64,000 nucleotides of DNA from Ruminococcus sp. GTDB taxonomy: Bacteria; Bacillota; Clostridia; Oscillospirales; Ruminococcaceae. The notes beneath the pieces are model-generated. The model was not told the origin of the DNA. It saw nothing but the letters and a program-made list of their open reading frames with translations, and did no database searches. Numbering within the stretch: position 1 is the stretch's first letter; each line of letters starts with the position of its first letter. A program made the position numbers and the translations under genes. This document shows, in pieces, positions 16,818 to 26,266 of the stretch. The stretch lies in assembly GCA_019420505.1 (NCBI GenBank), contig JAHZHC010000027.1, forward strand, positions 291,678-355,677, written 5' to 3'.

Positions 16818-17540
16818 ATGAAAATACAAGCAGATTTGCATACTCATACTATTGCGTCAACTCATGCTTATTCTACTATTACAGAAAATTGTGAATGGGC
16901 TTCAAAATATGGTCTTAAAGCTATTGCAATGACCGATCATGCTATGTCGATGCCGGATTCACCCCACAGATGGCATTTTGAAAATTTAGACGTTATTCCA
17001 AGGGAAATTTCAGGGGTAACGGTATTAAAGGGGATTGAGGCAAATATAATGAATATTGACGGTGAGATTGATGCTGATGACAGTTTTTTAAGCAAGTTGG
17101 AATGGGTTGTTGCTTCAATGCACAGTCAGGTAATAGAAAAAGATACACTTGAAAATATTACGAAAGCTTATATTAATGTATGTAAAAATCCTCATGTGGA
17201 CGTTATAGGTCACTGCACGAGTGATGAGTTTTATTTTGACTATGAAAAAGGCGTAAAGGCTTTTAAGGAATATGAAAAACTGATTGAAATCAATGAAAGT
17301 TCAATTAAAAACAAAAAAGGTTCCCGCAAAAATTGTTATGAAATTTTAAAGCTTTGTAAAAAGTATGAGGTGCCTGTGGTTGTGGATTCCGACAGTCATT
17401 TCTGTCAGAATATCGGACAGACTCCAAATGCTTTTCAAATTATTGACGAACTTGATTTCCCCGAAAAATTGATCGTTAATACGGATTGGAACAAGCTGAG
17501 AGAGTTTATTTTAAATAAAAGAAAAAATCTTGATATTTAA
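16818..17540 (+). CDS. PHP-domain phosphatase (YcdX-like)
   Basis: The 240-residue PHP protein begins with the metal-binding motif DLHTHTIASTHAYSTI, followed by AIAMTDHAM, VASMHSQ, VIGHCTSD and VVVDSDSHFC, which supply the histidines and aspartates of a trinuclear metal site. It most resembles YcdX-type phosphoesterases. The start at 16818 is chosen because GGGAG sits nine bases upstream; ATG 16812 is too close and the longer reading starts at TTG. It follows hprK by 26 bases. Confidence 0.85.
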   Translation: MKIQADLHTHTIASTHAYSTITENCEWASKYGLKAIAMTDHAMSMPDSPHRWHFENLDVIPREISGVTVLKGIEANIMNIDGEIDADDSFLSKLEWVVASMHSQVIEKDTLENITKAYINVCKNPHVDVIGHCTSDEFYFDYEKGVKAFKEYEKLIEINESSIKNKKGSRKNCYEILKLCKKYEVPVVVDSDSHFCQNIGQTPNAFQIIDELDFPEKLIVNTDWNKLREFILNKRKNLDI

Positions 17541-17603
17541 ATCTTTTTAATTTATATAGTTTTATACTCATTTTTTATTAAAACGAAAGGCTTGATTTAT
17601 GTA

Positions 17604-18509
17604 ATGGAAATTCAAGATATCTGTAATTTAGCAGAGCAGAACGGCTGTAAGGTGTCGTATAATAAAATGCTCAAGGAATATACTTCTTTTAAAATCGGAG
17701 GAGAATGCCCTGCAATCATTGAGGTTAATTCGTCAGAGGCTTTTGGAAGTCTTATAAAAACCTGTGTGGATAATAATATAAAATATCTTGTTATCGGAAA
17801 AGGCTCTAATATGCTTTGTGACGATAAGGGTTTTAACGGAATTGTTTTTCATGTGGGAAATGATTTTTCTGAAATCAGGCTTTGTGATGAGGTAATTGAA
17901 GTTGAGGCAGGATGCAGTCTTATGAAGCTTTGCAGATTTGCTATGGATAATTCTTTGTCAGGATTAGAATTTGCTTATGGAATTCCGGGAAGTGTAGGCG
18001 GCGCAATTTATATGAATGCCGGCGCTTACGGCGGAGAAATAAAGGACGTAATTCAGTCTGTTGAATATCTGGATCTGAACGGAAATGTTGGTACATATTC
18101 AATGGACGAATTGGATTTATCTTATCGTCACAGTATATTTCAGAATAATAATTATTTGATTTTAAAAGGCTGTTTTAAGCTTAAAAAAGGTGTAAGGACT
18201 GAAATTGAAGCAAAAATGACAGATCTGATGGGAAGAAGAAAATCCAAACAGCCCCTTGATTATCCTAATGCGGGGTCAACGTTCAAACGGCCGGAAGGTC
18301 AGTTTGCGGGAAAACTTATTCAGGATTGCGGGCTTAAAGGCTTTTCATCAGGAGGGGCAATGGTTTCAGAAAAGCACAGCGGTTTTGTTATTAATTATGA
18401 TAATGCAACAAGTGAAGATGTAAAACAGGTTATTCAGCATGTGCAGAAAACCGTTAAAGATAAAACCGGATATTTTCTTGATTGTGAAGTGAAAATAATT
18501 CCGTATTAA
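17604..18509 (+). CDS. murB: UDP-N-acetylenolpyruvoylglucosamine reductase
   Basis: MurB reduces UDP-GlcNAc enolpyruvate to UDP-MurNAc with NADPH and FAD. The protein of about 301 residues shows the family sequence: YTSFKIGGECPAI, LVIGKGSNMLCDD, the FAD loop YGIPGSVGGAIYMNAGAYGG, the catalytic-region SYRHSIF and PNAGSTFKRPEG, where the serine is the proton donor. GKLIQDCGLKG and HSGFVINY complete it. It is a type II MurB, as expected in Firmicutes. The ATG at 17604 has AAAGG upstream at a rather long distance; a TTG at 17592 is too close to it. Confidence 0.95.
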   Translation: MEIQDICNLAEQNGCKVSYNKMLKEYTSFKIGGECPAIIEVNSSEAFGSLIKTCVDNNIKYLVIGKGSNMLCDDKGFNGIVFHVGNDFSEIRLCDEVIEVEAGCSLMKLCRFAMDNSLSGLEFAYGIPGSVGGAIYMNAGAYGGEIKDVIQSVEYLDLNGNVGTYSMDELDLSYRHSIFQNNNYLILKGCFKLKKGVRTEIEAKMTDLMGRRKSKQPLDYPNAGSTFKRPEGQFAGKLIQDCGLKGFSSGGAMVSEKHSGFVINYDNATSEDVKQVIQHVQKTVKDKTGYFLDCEVKIIPY

Positions 18510-18531
18510 GCGTAAAAAGGAGGTTGATTTA

Positions 18532-19389
18532 ATGCAGTTTATAATTGTAACCGGAATGTCCGGTTCGGGAAAATCAAGCGCTGTAAATGTATTGGAAGAT
18601 ATCGGATATTATTGTATTGATAATATGCCTCCTGAGCTTATAAGCAAGTTTGCTGATATATGTGCTCAGTCGGAGGGGAAAATAGACAAGGTGGCATTTG
18701 TTGTAGATGTAAGAGGGGGAGATTTATTTCTTAAGCTTCAGGATACGGTTTCTTTGCTTAAATCGGAACATATTAATCTTAAGATACTTTTTCTCGATTC
18801 TTCTGATGACGTTATAGTGAGAAGATATAAGGAAACAAGAAGAAAGCACCCTCTTGATGAAGTTTCTTACGGCAACATCAGAAAAGCAATTGAAACTGAA
18901 CGTGAAGTGCTTGTTCCTATAAAGGCAGCTTCTGATTATTATATTGATACATCAAATACATCAACATCACAATTCCGTGAAAGAATGTATTCAATTTTTC
19001 TTGAAAACAATGACTATATGCATATAGATATACGTTCCTTCGGATTTAAATTCGGTCCGTTAGCTGAGGGAGATCTGATATTTGATGTCAGGTGTCTTCC
19101 TAATCCTTTTTATATTCCGGAGCTTAAAGAGAAGACCGGTCTTGATTCAGAAGTTTCAAGCTATGTTATGAAATTTGACGAAGCAAAGGAGCTGTGCAGA
19201 AAATTAACGGATCTGCTGGATTTTCTTATACCTCTTTATGAAAAGGAAGGAAAGTCGCAGTTGGTTGTCGCTTTCGGCTGTACAGGCGGAAAGCACAGAA
19301 GCGTTACTTTTGCCGAAGCCATAGCTAAGCATTTAAAGGAAAAAAATTATAAGGTCAGAATAGCGCACAGAGATATAGAAAAGCGTTGA
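18532..19389 (+). CDS. rapZ: RNase adapter/nucleotide-binding protein RapZ (YvcJ)
   Basis: The 285-residue protein has an N-terminal P-loop domain (GMSGSGKSSAVNVLEDIGYYCIDN, written here only in part: GMSGSGKS at residues 8-15) and the conserved C-terminal GCTGGKHRSVTFAE. It belongs to the UPF0042/YvcJ family, which binds nucleotides. In enterobacteria it guides RNase E to a small RNA, while in Firmicutes it affects competence and cell-envelope metabolism. A good AAAGGAGG site precedes the ATG. It lies between murB and whiA as usual, but the customary yvcK gene is missing downstream. Confidence 0.93.
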   Translation: MQFIIVTGMSGSGKSSAVNVLEDIGYYCIDNMPPELISKFADICAQSEGKIDKVAFVVDVRGGDLFLKLQDTVSLLKSEHINLKILFLDSSDDVIVRRYKETRRKHPLDEVSYGNIRKAIETEREVLVPIKAASDYYIDTSNTSTSQFRERMYSIFLENNDYMHIDIRSFGFKFGPLAEGDLIFDVRCLPNPFYIPELKEKTGLDSEVSSYVMKFDEAKELCRKLTDLLDFLIPLYEKEGKSQLVVAFGCTGGKHRSVTFAEAIAKHLKEKNYKVRIAHRDIEKR

Positions 19390-19407
19390 TTCAGAGGAGT
19401 ATAATTG

Positions 19408-20334
19408 ATGGAAATGTCATTTTCCTATAAAGTGAAAGAGGAAATAATAAGTAAAATAAATACAAAGCCTAAGGCTGATGTATGTCTTATGGGTATTCTT
19501 ACATTCTGCAACACACTTAGCGCTGAGGATATTACTTTTCTGACTGAGCATAAGTCTGTTGCAGACTTTTTTCAGTTGAATGTAAACAGGATTTGTGAGA
19601 ATGAAAATTCCGTTTCTGTTTCAGAAATTACAAAGAAAAATGATATAACTTTATATAATTTAAGCGTATGTGGTGTGGAAAACAGAATGCTGCTGCTTGA
19701 ATATTTCCGTATGGATTCCAGCAGGCGTCTTACATCTGAGGATCTACCCAAAGAAAAATTTTATCCTCAGCTTATATCGGGTATTTTTTTAGCATGCGGT
19801 TCGGTAAATAATCCGGAAAAGAAATATCACCTTGAATTTGTAATGCCGACATTGGAGCTGTGTAATGATGTAGGGGCATTGATTATAGATAATTTTAATA
19901 TAATACCAAAACATACGGAAAGAAAGAATTCTCAGGTTGTATATATAAAAGAGTCTGAAAATATTATTGATCTTTTAACAATAATGGGGGCTGTTAATTC
20001 ATCCTTTGATCTTATAAATATGAAGATTTATAAGGATATGCGGAATAAAATCAATCGTGCGGTAAATTGTGATAATGCTAATATTGAAAAATCTCTTAAA
20101 GCGGCTGAACGGCAAATTGCAGATATTGAGCTTATCGATGAAACAGTCGGAATATCTTCTTTGCCTGATAATCTTCAGGAAATGGCAAGAATAAGATATG
20201 ATAATCCTGATTTTAACCTGAAAGAATTGGGACAAGCTGTTAATCCTCCGATTTCCCGTTCAGGCGCTAATCACAGACTGAATAAAATTGCAGAGATTGC
20301 AGAGGAGATACGTTCCAAAAAACAGCTTCAGTAA
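19408..20334 (+). CDS. whiA: WhiA DNA-binding regulator
   Basis: WhiA combines a degenerate LAGLIDADG homing-endonuclease fold with a C-terminal helix-turn-helix. It controls sporulation septation genes in actinomycetes and cell division or chromosome segregation in Bacillus. The 308-residue protein begins MEMSFSYKVKEEI, has the family motifs GIFLACGSVNNPEKKYHLEF and NNMR-like KDMRNKINRAVNCDNANI, and ends with the helix-turn-helix LKELGQAVNPPISRSGANHRLNKI. The ATG at 19408 has AGAGGAG eight bases upstream; the longer reading starts at an adjacent TTG. Confidence 0.95.
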   Translation: MEMSFSYKVKEEIISKINTKPKADVCLMGILTFCNTLSAEDITFLTEHKSVADFFQLNVNRICENENSVSVSEITKKNDITLYNLSVCGVENRMLLLEYFRMDSSRRLTSEDLPKEKFYPQLISGIFLACGSVNNPEKKYHLEFVMPTLELCNDVGALIIDNFNIIPKHTERKNSQVVYIKESENIIDLLTIMGAVNSSFDLINMKIYKDMRNKINRAVNCDNANIEKSLKAAERQIADIELIDETVGISSLPDNLQEMARIRYDNPDFNLKELGQAVNPPISRSGANHRLNKIAEIAEEIRSKKQLQ

Positions 20335-20348
20335 AGAGGAAATGTGTT

Positions 20349-23300
20349 ATGATTGATTTTGTTCATCTTCATGTTCATAGTGAATATTCGCTTCTTGACG
20401 GCGCTTGCAGGATCAAGGAGCTGGTTTCGCATGTTAAAAATATGGGACAAACTGCTTGTGCTGTTACCGACCACGGAAATATGTTTGCTGCTGTAGAGTT
20501 TTATAATGAGTGCAAAGCTCAGGGAATAAAACCGATTATCGGCTGTGAGGTCTATGTTGCTCCCAGAACACGTCATGATAAAGTCAATAAGATTGATACG
20601 TCACCATATCATCTTGTGCTTCTTTGCAAAAACAACAAGGGATATCAAAATCTTATTAAAATGGTTTCTCTGGGATATACAGAGGGATTTTATAATCGTC
20701 CGAGAATTGATCTTGAGCTTTTAGAAAAATATAATGAAGGCTTGATTTGTCTTTCGGCTTGTCTTGCCGGAGAGATACCAAGGAAGCTTTCCAATGGCGA
20801 TTATGAGGGCGCAAAAGAAACCGCCTTAAGGTATCTGAATATATTCGGAGAAGGAAATTATTATATCGAAATTCAGAATCATAAATTTGCAGATCAGCAA
20901 AGAATCATACCTTCTCTTATAAGGCTTTCACAGGAAACAGGTATACCTCTGGCTGCTACCAATGACGCACATTATATAAAAAAATCTGACGCAAAAGCGC
21001 AGCGTGTGCTGGTATGTATTGCAACAGCTACTACTATTGACGACCCTAATAAGCTGGAATTCCCTACGGAAGAATTTTATGTCAAATCGGGCGAAGAAAT
21101 GTATGAGCTGTTTAATTCTCAGCCTCAAGCTATTTTTAACACGGTTAAAATTGCGGAACAGTGTAATATAGAATTTGAATTCGGACAAACAAAATTACCT
21201 TATTTTCATATTGACGGAATAGATGATAACGAGCGGTTTCTTCGGGATATGTGCAGGAAAGGTTTGTATGAAAGGTATATAAATCCTACGAAAGAAGCGT
21301 TGGACAGGCTTGAATATGAGCTTTCTGTAATTATTCAGATGGGATATACGGATTATTATCTTATTGTCTGGGATTTTATAAATTATGCAAAAAAACAGGG
21401 AATACCGGTTGGGTGCGGGCGAGGCTCAGGTGCGGGGAGTCTTTGCGCTTATTGTATAGGTATCACAGGGATTGATCCTTTGAAGTATAATTTGCTTTTT
21501 GAAAGATTCTTGAATCCTGAGCGTGTGTCTATGCCTGACTTTGATATAGATTTTTGTATGGAAGGCAGACAAAAGGTAATCGATTATGTAGTAAATAAAT
21601 ATGGTTCAGATCATGTTGCGCAAATTGTAACTTTTGGAACGCTTGCTGCAAAAGCAGCAGTCAGAGATGTTGCAAGGGCAATGGGACTGCCTTATCAGAC
21701 AGGCGATGTTGTTGCAAAAGCTATTCCAAGGGGACTTCCGTTATCTTATTCTATAGAAAATATACCTGAAGTGAAAAAGCTTTATGAAAGTGACGCTAAG
21801 ATACATGAACTTCTCGATACTGCAATTAAAGTTGAAGGTATGCCGAGAAATGCTTCGACACATGCAGCAGGCGTGGTAATCACAAAAGAACCTGTTGATC
21901 ATTATGTTCCGTTATATGCCCGTGACGGACAGGTATCTACTCAATATACAATGACAGTGCTTGAAAGCTTAGGGCTTTTAAAAATAGATTTTCTCGGGCT
22001 TCGCAACTTAACCATTATAAATCATTGTCAGCAGGAGGTCAGAAAGAAATATACTGATTTTAATATCGAAAATATTCCTCTTGACGATCCGCAGGTTTAT
22101 GATATGCTTTCTCAGGGCAGAACAGAAGGCGTTTTTCAGTTTGAAAGCGCCGGAATGACGTCAACTATTATGAAGCTGCGCCCTACAGGCATTGAAGATC
22201 TGATTGCTGTTATTTCTCTTTATCGTCCCGGACCTATGGATTCCATTCCGACATATATAAGAAACAGGCATAATCCCAAGCTGGTAACATACAAGCATCC
22301 GCTGTTAAAGGAAATACTTGAAGTAACATACGGATGTATTGTATATCAGGAACAGGTTATGCAGATTTTCAGAACTCTTGCCGGTTATTCATATGGCAGA
22401 GCGGATATTGTAAGACGTGCTATGGCTAAAAAGAAGCACAAAGTGCTTGAAAATGAACGAAAAGCTTTTATTTATGGAGAAAGCGGACCGTGTGAAGGCG
22501 CTGTTTCCAAAGGAGTTCCTGAAAAAACTGCAAATGAGATATTTGACGAAATGATTTCCTTTGCATCTTATGCTTTTAACAAATCTCATGCAGCGGCGTA
22601 TGCTACTATCGCTTATCAGACAGCATATTTAAAATGTCATTACTATAAAGAGTATATGTCAGCTTTGATGACGATTTCTATTCTTGACAGTACGGATAAA
22701 TTATTTGGATACACGGCTGATGTCAAGCGTAATAACGTTAAATTACTGCCTATTGATATAAACAAAAGCGGAAGAGGGTTTATGGCAGAGCCTGACGGAA
22801 TCAGATTTGCACTTCTTGCGGTTAAAAGCCTTGGAGAGGGAGCGATAGCGTCAATAATCAGTGAACGTGAAATGAATGGAGCATTCAGATCGCTTCAGGA
22901 TTTTTGCAGCCGTATGACGGGTAAGGATATTCATGTCAGGACTTGCGAGGCTTTAATAAAAAGCGGTGCATTTGACTGTTTTCCCAATAACAGACATGAA
23001 ATGCTTAATGCATGTGAAACTCTTATGCAGAACGCTGCTCAGGAAAACAGGATAAATATTGTTGGCCAGTTAGACTTTTTCGGAGGATCGGCTCAAGAAA
23101 CAGCCATGGAGGCGGTAATTGAAAGGGCGGAGGAATTTTCTTATAAAAAATTGCTTGAATTTGAGCATGAGGCTGTTGGTATGTATATTTCAGGACATCC
23201 ATTGGACGAGTTTGAAGCGATTGCTCTGGCAGGTAAATGTACTGATATTTCGGTTCTTATTGAAAATGCAAAGGAAGAATCGGAACATTTCAGAGATGGC

Positions 23301-23798
23301 GATTATGTTGAGATACTTGCTATGATGACTCATAGAAAGCTTTTTAAAACAAAAAGCGGCGCTTTGATGAGCTTTACTACTTTTGAAGACAAGTCCGGAA
23401 GTATGGAGGTTCTTGTATTTCCATCAGTTTATGAGATTTCAAGCTCACTTTTAAAGGATAATTCTATACTTCACATAAGAGGTAAAATATCTGTCAGCGA
23501 TGATGAGCCTCCAAAGCTTATTGCAGAGTTTATAGAACCTGCTGAACGTTTTGCGGAACAGTGTTTTAAGAAGAGCGTATGTGTAAGAGTTAATTCAGCA
23601 GACAGAAAAATTATTGACGAGTGCAAAAAAATTGCTGTTGAGAATGCAAACCCGAATTCAGTTAACAAGCTGAAATTTTATTTTGGCGATTTAAAGAAAA
23701 TAACTGCAATCAAATCAATTTCTGCTATTGATCTTGATTCAAATGTTTTAAAGGCGCTGCAAGATGCAGCCGGAAATAAGAATGTCTTGTTTATGTGA
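20349..23798 (+). CDS. dnaE: DNA polymerase III subunit alpha
   Basis: This 1149-residue protein is the DnaE-type replicative polymerase. Domains run from an N-terminal PHP domain (HLHVHSEYSLLDG, AVTDHGNM) through the C-family polymerase core with the catalytic PDFDIDF aspartates at about residue 396, GRGSGAGSL, and the fingers region ending in FNKSHAAAYA, to a helix-hairpin-helix and a C-terminal OB-fold (about 990-1070). Firmicutes usually also have PolC for leading-strand synthesis, which is not seen in this window. The start follows AAAGAGGAA. whiA upstream is 14 bases away, so it belongs to the long operon. Confidence 0.95.
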   Translation: MIDFVHLHVHSEYSLLDGACRIKELVSHVKNMGQTACAVTDHGNMFAAVEFYNECKAQGIKPIIGCEVYVAPRTRHDKVNKIDTSPYHLVLLCKNNKGYQNLIKMVSLGYTEGFYNRPRIDLELLEKYNEGLICLSACLAGEIPRKLSNGDYEGAKETALRYLNIFGEGNYYIEIQNHKFADQQRIIPSLIRLSQETGIPLAATNDAHYIKKSDAKAQRVLVCIATATTIDDPNKLEFPTEEFYVKSGEEMYELFNSQPQAIFNTVKIAEQCNIEFEFGQTKLPYFHIDGIDDNERFLRDMCRKGLYERYINPTKEALDRLEYELSVIIQMGYTDYYLIVWDFINYAKKQGIPVGCGRGSGAGSLCAYCIGITGIDPLKYNLLFERFLNPERVSMPDFDIDFCMEGRQKVIDYVVNKYGSDHVAQIVTFGTLAAKAAVRDVARAMGLPYQTGDVVAKAIPRGLPLSYSIENIPEVKKLYESDAKIHELLDTAIKVEGMPRNASTHAAGVVITKEPVDHYVPLYARDGQVSTQYTMTVLESLGLLKIDFLGLRNLTIINHCQQEVRKKYTDFNIENIPLDDPQVYDMLSQGRTEGVFQFESAGMTSTIMKLRPTGIEDLIAVISLYRPGPMDSIPTYIRNRHNPKLVTYKHPLLKEILEVTYGCIVYQEQVMQIFRTLAGYSYGRADIVRRAMAKKKHKVLENERKAFIYGESGPCEGAVSKGVPEKTANEIFDEMISFASYAFNKSHAAAYATIAYQTAYLKCHYYKEYMSALMTISILDSTDKLFGYTADVKRNNVKLLPIDINKSGRGFMAEPDGIRFALLAVKSLGEGAIASIISEREMNGAFRSLQDFCSRMTGKDIHVRTCEALIKSGAFDCFPNNRHEMLNACETLMQNAAQENRINIVGQLDFFGGSAQETAMEAVIERAEEFSYKKLLEFEHEAVGMYISGHPLDEFEAIALAGKCTDISVLIENAKEESEHFRDGDYVEILAMMTHRKLFKTKSGALMSFTTFEDKSGSMEVLVFPSVYEISSSLLKDNSILHIRGKISVSDDEPPKLIAEFIEPAERFAEQCFKKSVCVRVNSADRKIIDECKKIAVENANPNSVNKLKFYFGDLKKITAIKSISAIDLDSNVLKALQDAAGNKNVLFM

Positions 23799-23810
23799 GG
23801 AGAATTAAAA

Positions 23811-23978
23811 TTGGAACCTAAAGAATATCTTGTTGAGAAAATTGACGGCGATTATGCGCACCTGAAAAATCTTGAAGACGGTGAAACAATGCTTATTGCA
23901 AGAGCTTTAATACCTGAAGAATCAGATGAAGGATCTGTTCTTCACTGGGAAAACTTTATTTATTCTATTATTGAATGA
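23811..23978 (+). CDS. Small DUF3006-like protein
   Basis: A 55-residue ORF with a TTG start and the ribosome site GAGGAGAA overlapping the end of dnaE. The sequence contains EYLVEKIDGDYAHLKNL, DGETMLIARALIPE and a late GSVLHWENF, resembling the short beta-barrel pattern of DUF3006 proteins, which have no established function. It has no membrane segment. It is the last gene of the long murD-dnaE block; no clear terminator follows. Confidence 0.6.
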   Translation: MEPKEYLVEKIDGDYAHLKNLEDGETMLIARALIPEESDEGSVLHWENFIYSIIE

Positions 23979-24040
23979 CATTCAGGCATGTGTGGGGGAA
24001 GTTATCCGAAGTAAAAATCAGAAATTTCACGAGGTGTTAA

Positions 24041-24601
24041 ATGGGTAAGCAATTATCAGAAATGAGTTTGAATGAGTTATGGCAGTTGTTTCCTATACTT
24101 TTGACAGAATATCGGACTTGTTGGAAAGAATGGTATTCAGAGGAAGAAGTAGTTTTAAAAAAGGCAATGCCGCAAGGCTCAAGAATAAGTCATATAGGCA
24201 GTACAGCGATTGGTTCTATTTGGTCAAAGCCTATTATTGATATTCTGGTGGAAGTTCCAAAGGGAACTAAGTTATCTGATTACAAGGATTCGGTTGTAAA
24301 TAGTGGCTACATTTGTATGATTCAAAATGCAAATAGTATTTCTTTCAATAAGGGATATACGGAAAATGGATTTGCCGAAAAGGTATTTCACCTACATTTA
24401 AGATACATCGGAGATAACAATGAATTGTATTTTAGAGATTATCTTATTGAACATCCCGATGCTGCAAATAAATACGAGAAATTGAAATTGAAGTTATGGA
24501 AAGAATATGAGCATAACAGAGATGGATATACAAACGCTAAAACCGAATTTGTTCAAAAGTACACAGAAAAAGCAAGGCTTTTGTATGGGAACAAATATTA
24601 A
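24041..24601 (+). CDS. GrpB-family (UPF0157) protein
   Basis: The 186-residue protein matches the GrpB family, which adopts a nucleotidyltransferase-like fold. It contains the signature HIGSTAIGSIWSKPIIDILVEV at about residues 47-68 (HIGSTA and PIIDI are the conserved blocks), HLHLRYIGDN, and LYFRDYLIEHPDAANKYEKLK. GrpB proteins may transfer nucleotides, but no reaction is assigned. It lies with a GNAT gene after the dnaE block; its base use looks a little different from its neighbours, so transfer is possible. Confidence 0.85.
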   Translation: MGKQLSEMSLNELWQLFPILLTEYRTCWKEWYSEEEVVLKKAMPQGSRISHIGSTAIGSIWSKPIIDILVEVPKGTKLSDYKDSVVNSGYICMIQNANSISFNKGYTENGFAEKVFHLHLRYIGDNNELYFRDYLIEHPDAANKYEKLKLKLWKEYEHNRDGYTNAKTEFVQKYTEKARLLYGNKY

Positions 24602-24646
24602 CAATTTTGGTTTATTGAATTGACAGATATGAGATGGTGAAAAAAC

Positions 24647-25120
24647 ATGGATTACTATATTCGGGAAATCAGGGAAAATGAGTATTCGATCTTATCTGAC
24701 TTTTTGTATGAAGCAATTTTTATCCCAGAGGGAATGGAGAAGCCACCAAAGTCCATTATTAAACAGCCGGAATTACAAGTATATATCGCTGATTTTGGAA
24801 AAGCAGATGATTGGTGTTTGGTTGCGGAAATCAAAGAGAAAATTGTGGGGGCGGTATGGGTGCGAATTATGAATGATTACGGTCACATTGATGACGAAAC
24901 GCCTTCATTTGCCATATCGATTTATGAGGAATACAGGAATTTTGGTATTGGTACAGCACTTATGAAAGCTATGCTGCAATTCTTAAGAGAAAAAGGATAT
25001 AAGCAAACATCTCTATCAGTACAGAAAGCGAATTATGCAGTTAATATGTATAGAAAAGCAGGCTTTGAGGTTGTTGGTGAAAACAAAGAAGAATACGTAA
25101 TGCTTTGCAAATTAAAATAA
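24647..25120 (+). CDS. GNAT-family N-acetyltransferase
   Basis: The 157-residue protein is a single-domain GNAT. It opens MDYYIREIRENEYSIL, has the acetyl-CoA binding motif with the ARMS-like pattern EYRNFGIGTALMKAMLQFL (about residues 103-121), and ends with LSVQKANYAVNMYRKAGFEVV. It probably acetylates an amine on a small molecule or protein; the acceptor cannot be inferred. It is 45 bases from the GrpB gene, and the two probably form an acquired two-gene cassette ending at the terminator at 25185. Confidence 0.85.
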   Translation: MDYYIREIRENEYSILSDFLYEAIFIPEGMEKPPKSIIKQPELQVYIADFGKADDWCLVAEIKEKIVGAVWVRIMNDYGHIDDETPSFAISIYEEYRNFGIGTALMKAMLQFLREKGYKQTSLSVQKANYAVNMYRKAGFEVVGENKEEYVMLCKLK

Positions 25121-25184
25121 AGAGGTGCTGTTTGACTATTGCTTTTCTAAGCAAAATCATTTATAATCCAAGCGGTAAAAAAGA

Positions 25185-25226
25185 ACTGCTGTTAAGCGCA
25201 TTTGGCAAAACAGCAGTCTTTTTTTA
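25185..25226 (+). terminator. Terminator after the GrpB/GNAT pair
   Basis: A perfect 9-bp stem ACTGCTGTT/AACAGCAGT (25185-25193 with 25209-25217) is followed by C and seven T residues. It abuts the 3' end of the convergent mscS gene. Confidence 0.75.
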
Positions 25227-26021
25227 TTTTTCTATATGAATATCAAGCTTGTTATAAGGTATATTGATACCGTTTTCATCAAATTTATCTTTTACCTGTT
25301 CAAGAAGCTGATAGTTTAAATCCCAGTAATCCGAGGATTTCACCCATATTCTTGCAAGAATTTTAACTGAACTGTCTTCGTGAGCGGAGATTGTGACAAA
25401 TGGTTTTTCAGGGATATCCAAAGCAAGTTCATTGGAATTTATAACATCAAGAATAATTTCTTCAGATTTACGGTAATCAGCTTCATATGCAATTGAAAAG
25501 TTAATATCAAGTCTTCTGTAATCTTCTTGTGTATAATTGATTATTGTTGCACCTGATACTGTTCCGTTGGGTATGAGTACAGCTTTATTATCAAGAGTTA
25601 AAAGACGTGTATATAAAATAGTAATAGCGTTTACTGTACCGCTGACGTTGTTTATTTCAATGAAATCGCCGCATTTAAACGGATGAGTGAACATTATGAG
25701 AAACCCGCCTGCTACATTAGAAAGACTGCTTTGCAGAGCCAGAGCAACAGCGACGCCGGCTGCTCCTACTGTAGCAATTATTGATGACATCGGGACCTGC
25801 AATGCCGAAAGTGTAATTATAACGACTAAAATATATAAAACAGTTTTAAGCAGGGACTGTAGGAAAGAATGCGCTGTTGAATCTATTTTACTTCGTTTTA
25901 AACCTCTTGTCAGAATTTTTATTACTATCTTTGTCAGTATCATTCCTGAAATGAATATTATGACAGCTGAAATAAAATGAGGTAAAAAGTGTTCGATTTG
26001 TTCTATAAATTGCTTACCCAT
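25224..26021 (-). CDS. mscS: MscS-family mechanosensitive ion channel
   Basis: A 265-residue small-conductance channel that releases solutes under hypo-osmotic stress. Three membrane helices lie in the first 120 residues; the pore-lining third helix reads TVGAAGVAVALALQSSLSN, with the Gly/Ala packing pattern of MscS. The beta domain (GDFIEINNVSGTV, ITILYTRLLTLDNKAVLIPNGTV) and a C-terminal alpha/beta domain follow. Length is near that of the 286-residue E. coli protein. It is a single gene converging on the GNAT gene. Confidence 0.93.
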   Translation of the reverse strand: MGKQFIEQIEHFLPHFISAVIIFISGMILTKIVIKILTRGLKRSKIDSTAHSFLQSLLKTVLYILVVIITLSALQVPMSSIIATVGAAGVAVALALQSSLSNVAGGFLIMFTHPFKCGDFIEINNVSGTVNAITILYTRLLTLDNKAVLIPNGTVSGATIINYTQEDYRRLDINFSIAYEADYRKSEEIILDVINSNELALDIPEKPFVTISAHEDSSVKILARIWVKSSDYWDLNYQLLEQVKDKFDENGINIPYNKLDIHIEK

Positions 26022-26182
26022 AAGTTATCTCCTAAATTATATTTATTTTTATTATATCATAAATAAAATATTTTTCAATAAATTTTTATAAGCTAATAGT
26101 TATATCAAATTTTTTAATATTTAGTTATAAAAAAATTTGATTTTTTTATGATAATTTTGTGTAAAAAATGTCTTTATTGGTC

Positions 26183-26211
26183 TTGTAAAAAGCATATATT
26201 TAGTGTATAAT
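26183..26211 (+). promoter_or_regulatory. Sigma-A promoter for oadG-oadB
   Basis: TTGTAA (26183-26188) and TATAAT (26206-26211) with a 17-base spacer, about 55 bases before the oadG start. Confidence 0.7.
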
Positions 26212-26266
26212 AGTAGTAATTGAATTTTTATTGTGCATTATTATTTGCTTGAAAAGGAGAACTATT

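Noticed and set aside
25132..25167. TTGACT and TATAAT upstream of the terminator at 25185
   Set aside because: The spacer is 24 bases, too long for a normal promoter, and no gene follows on that strand.
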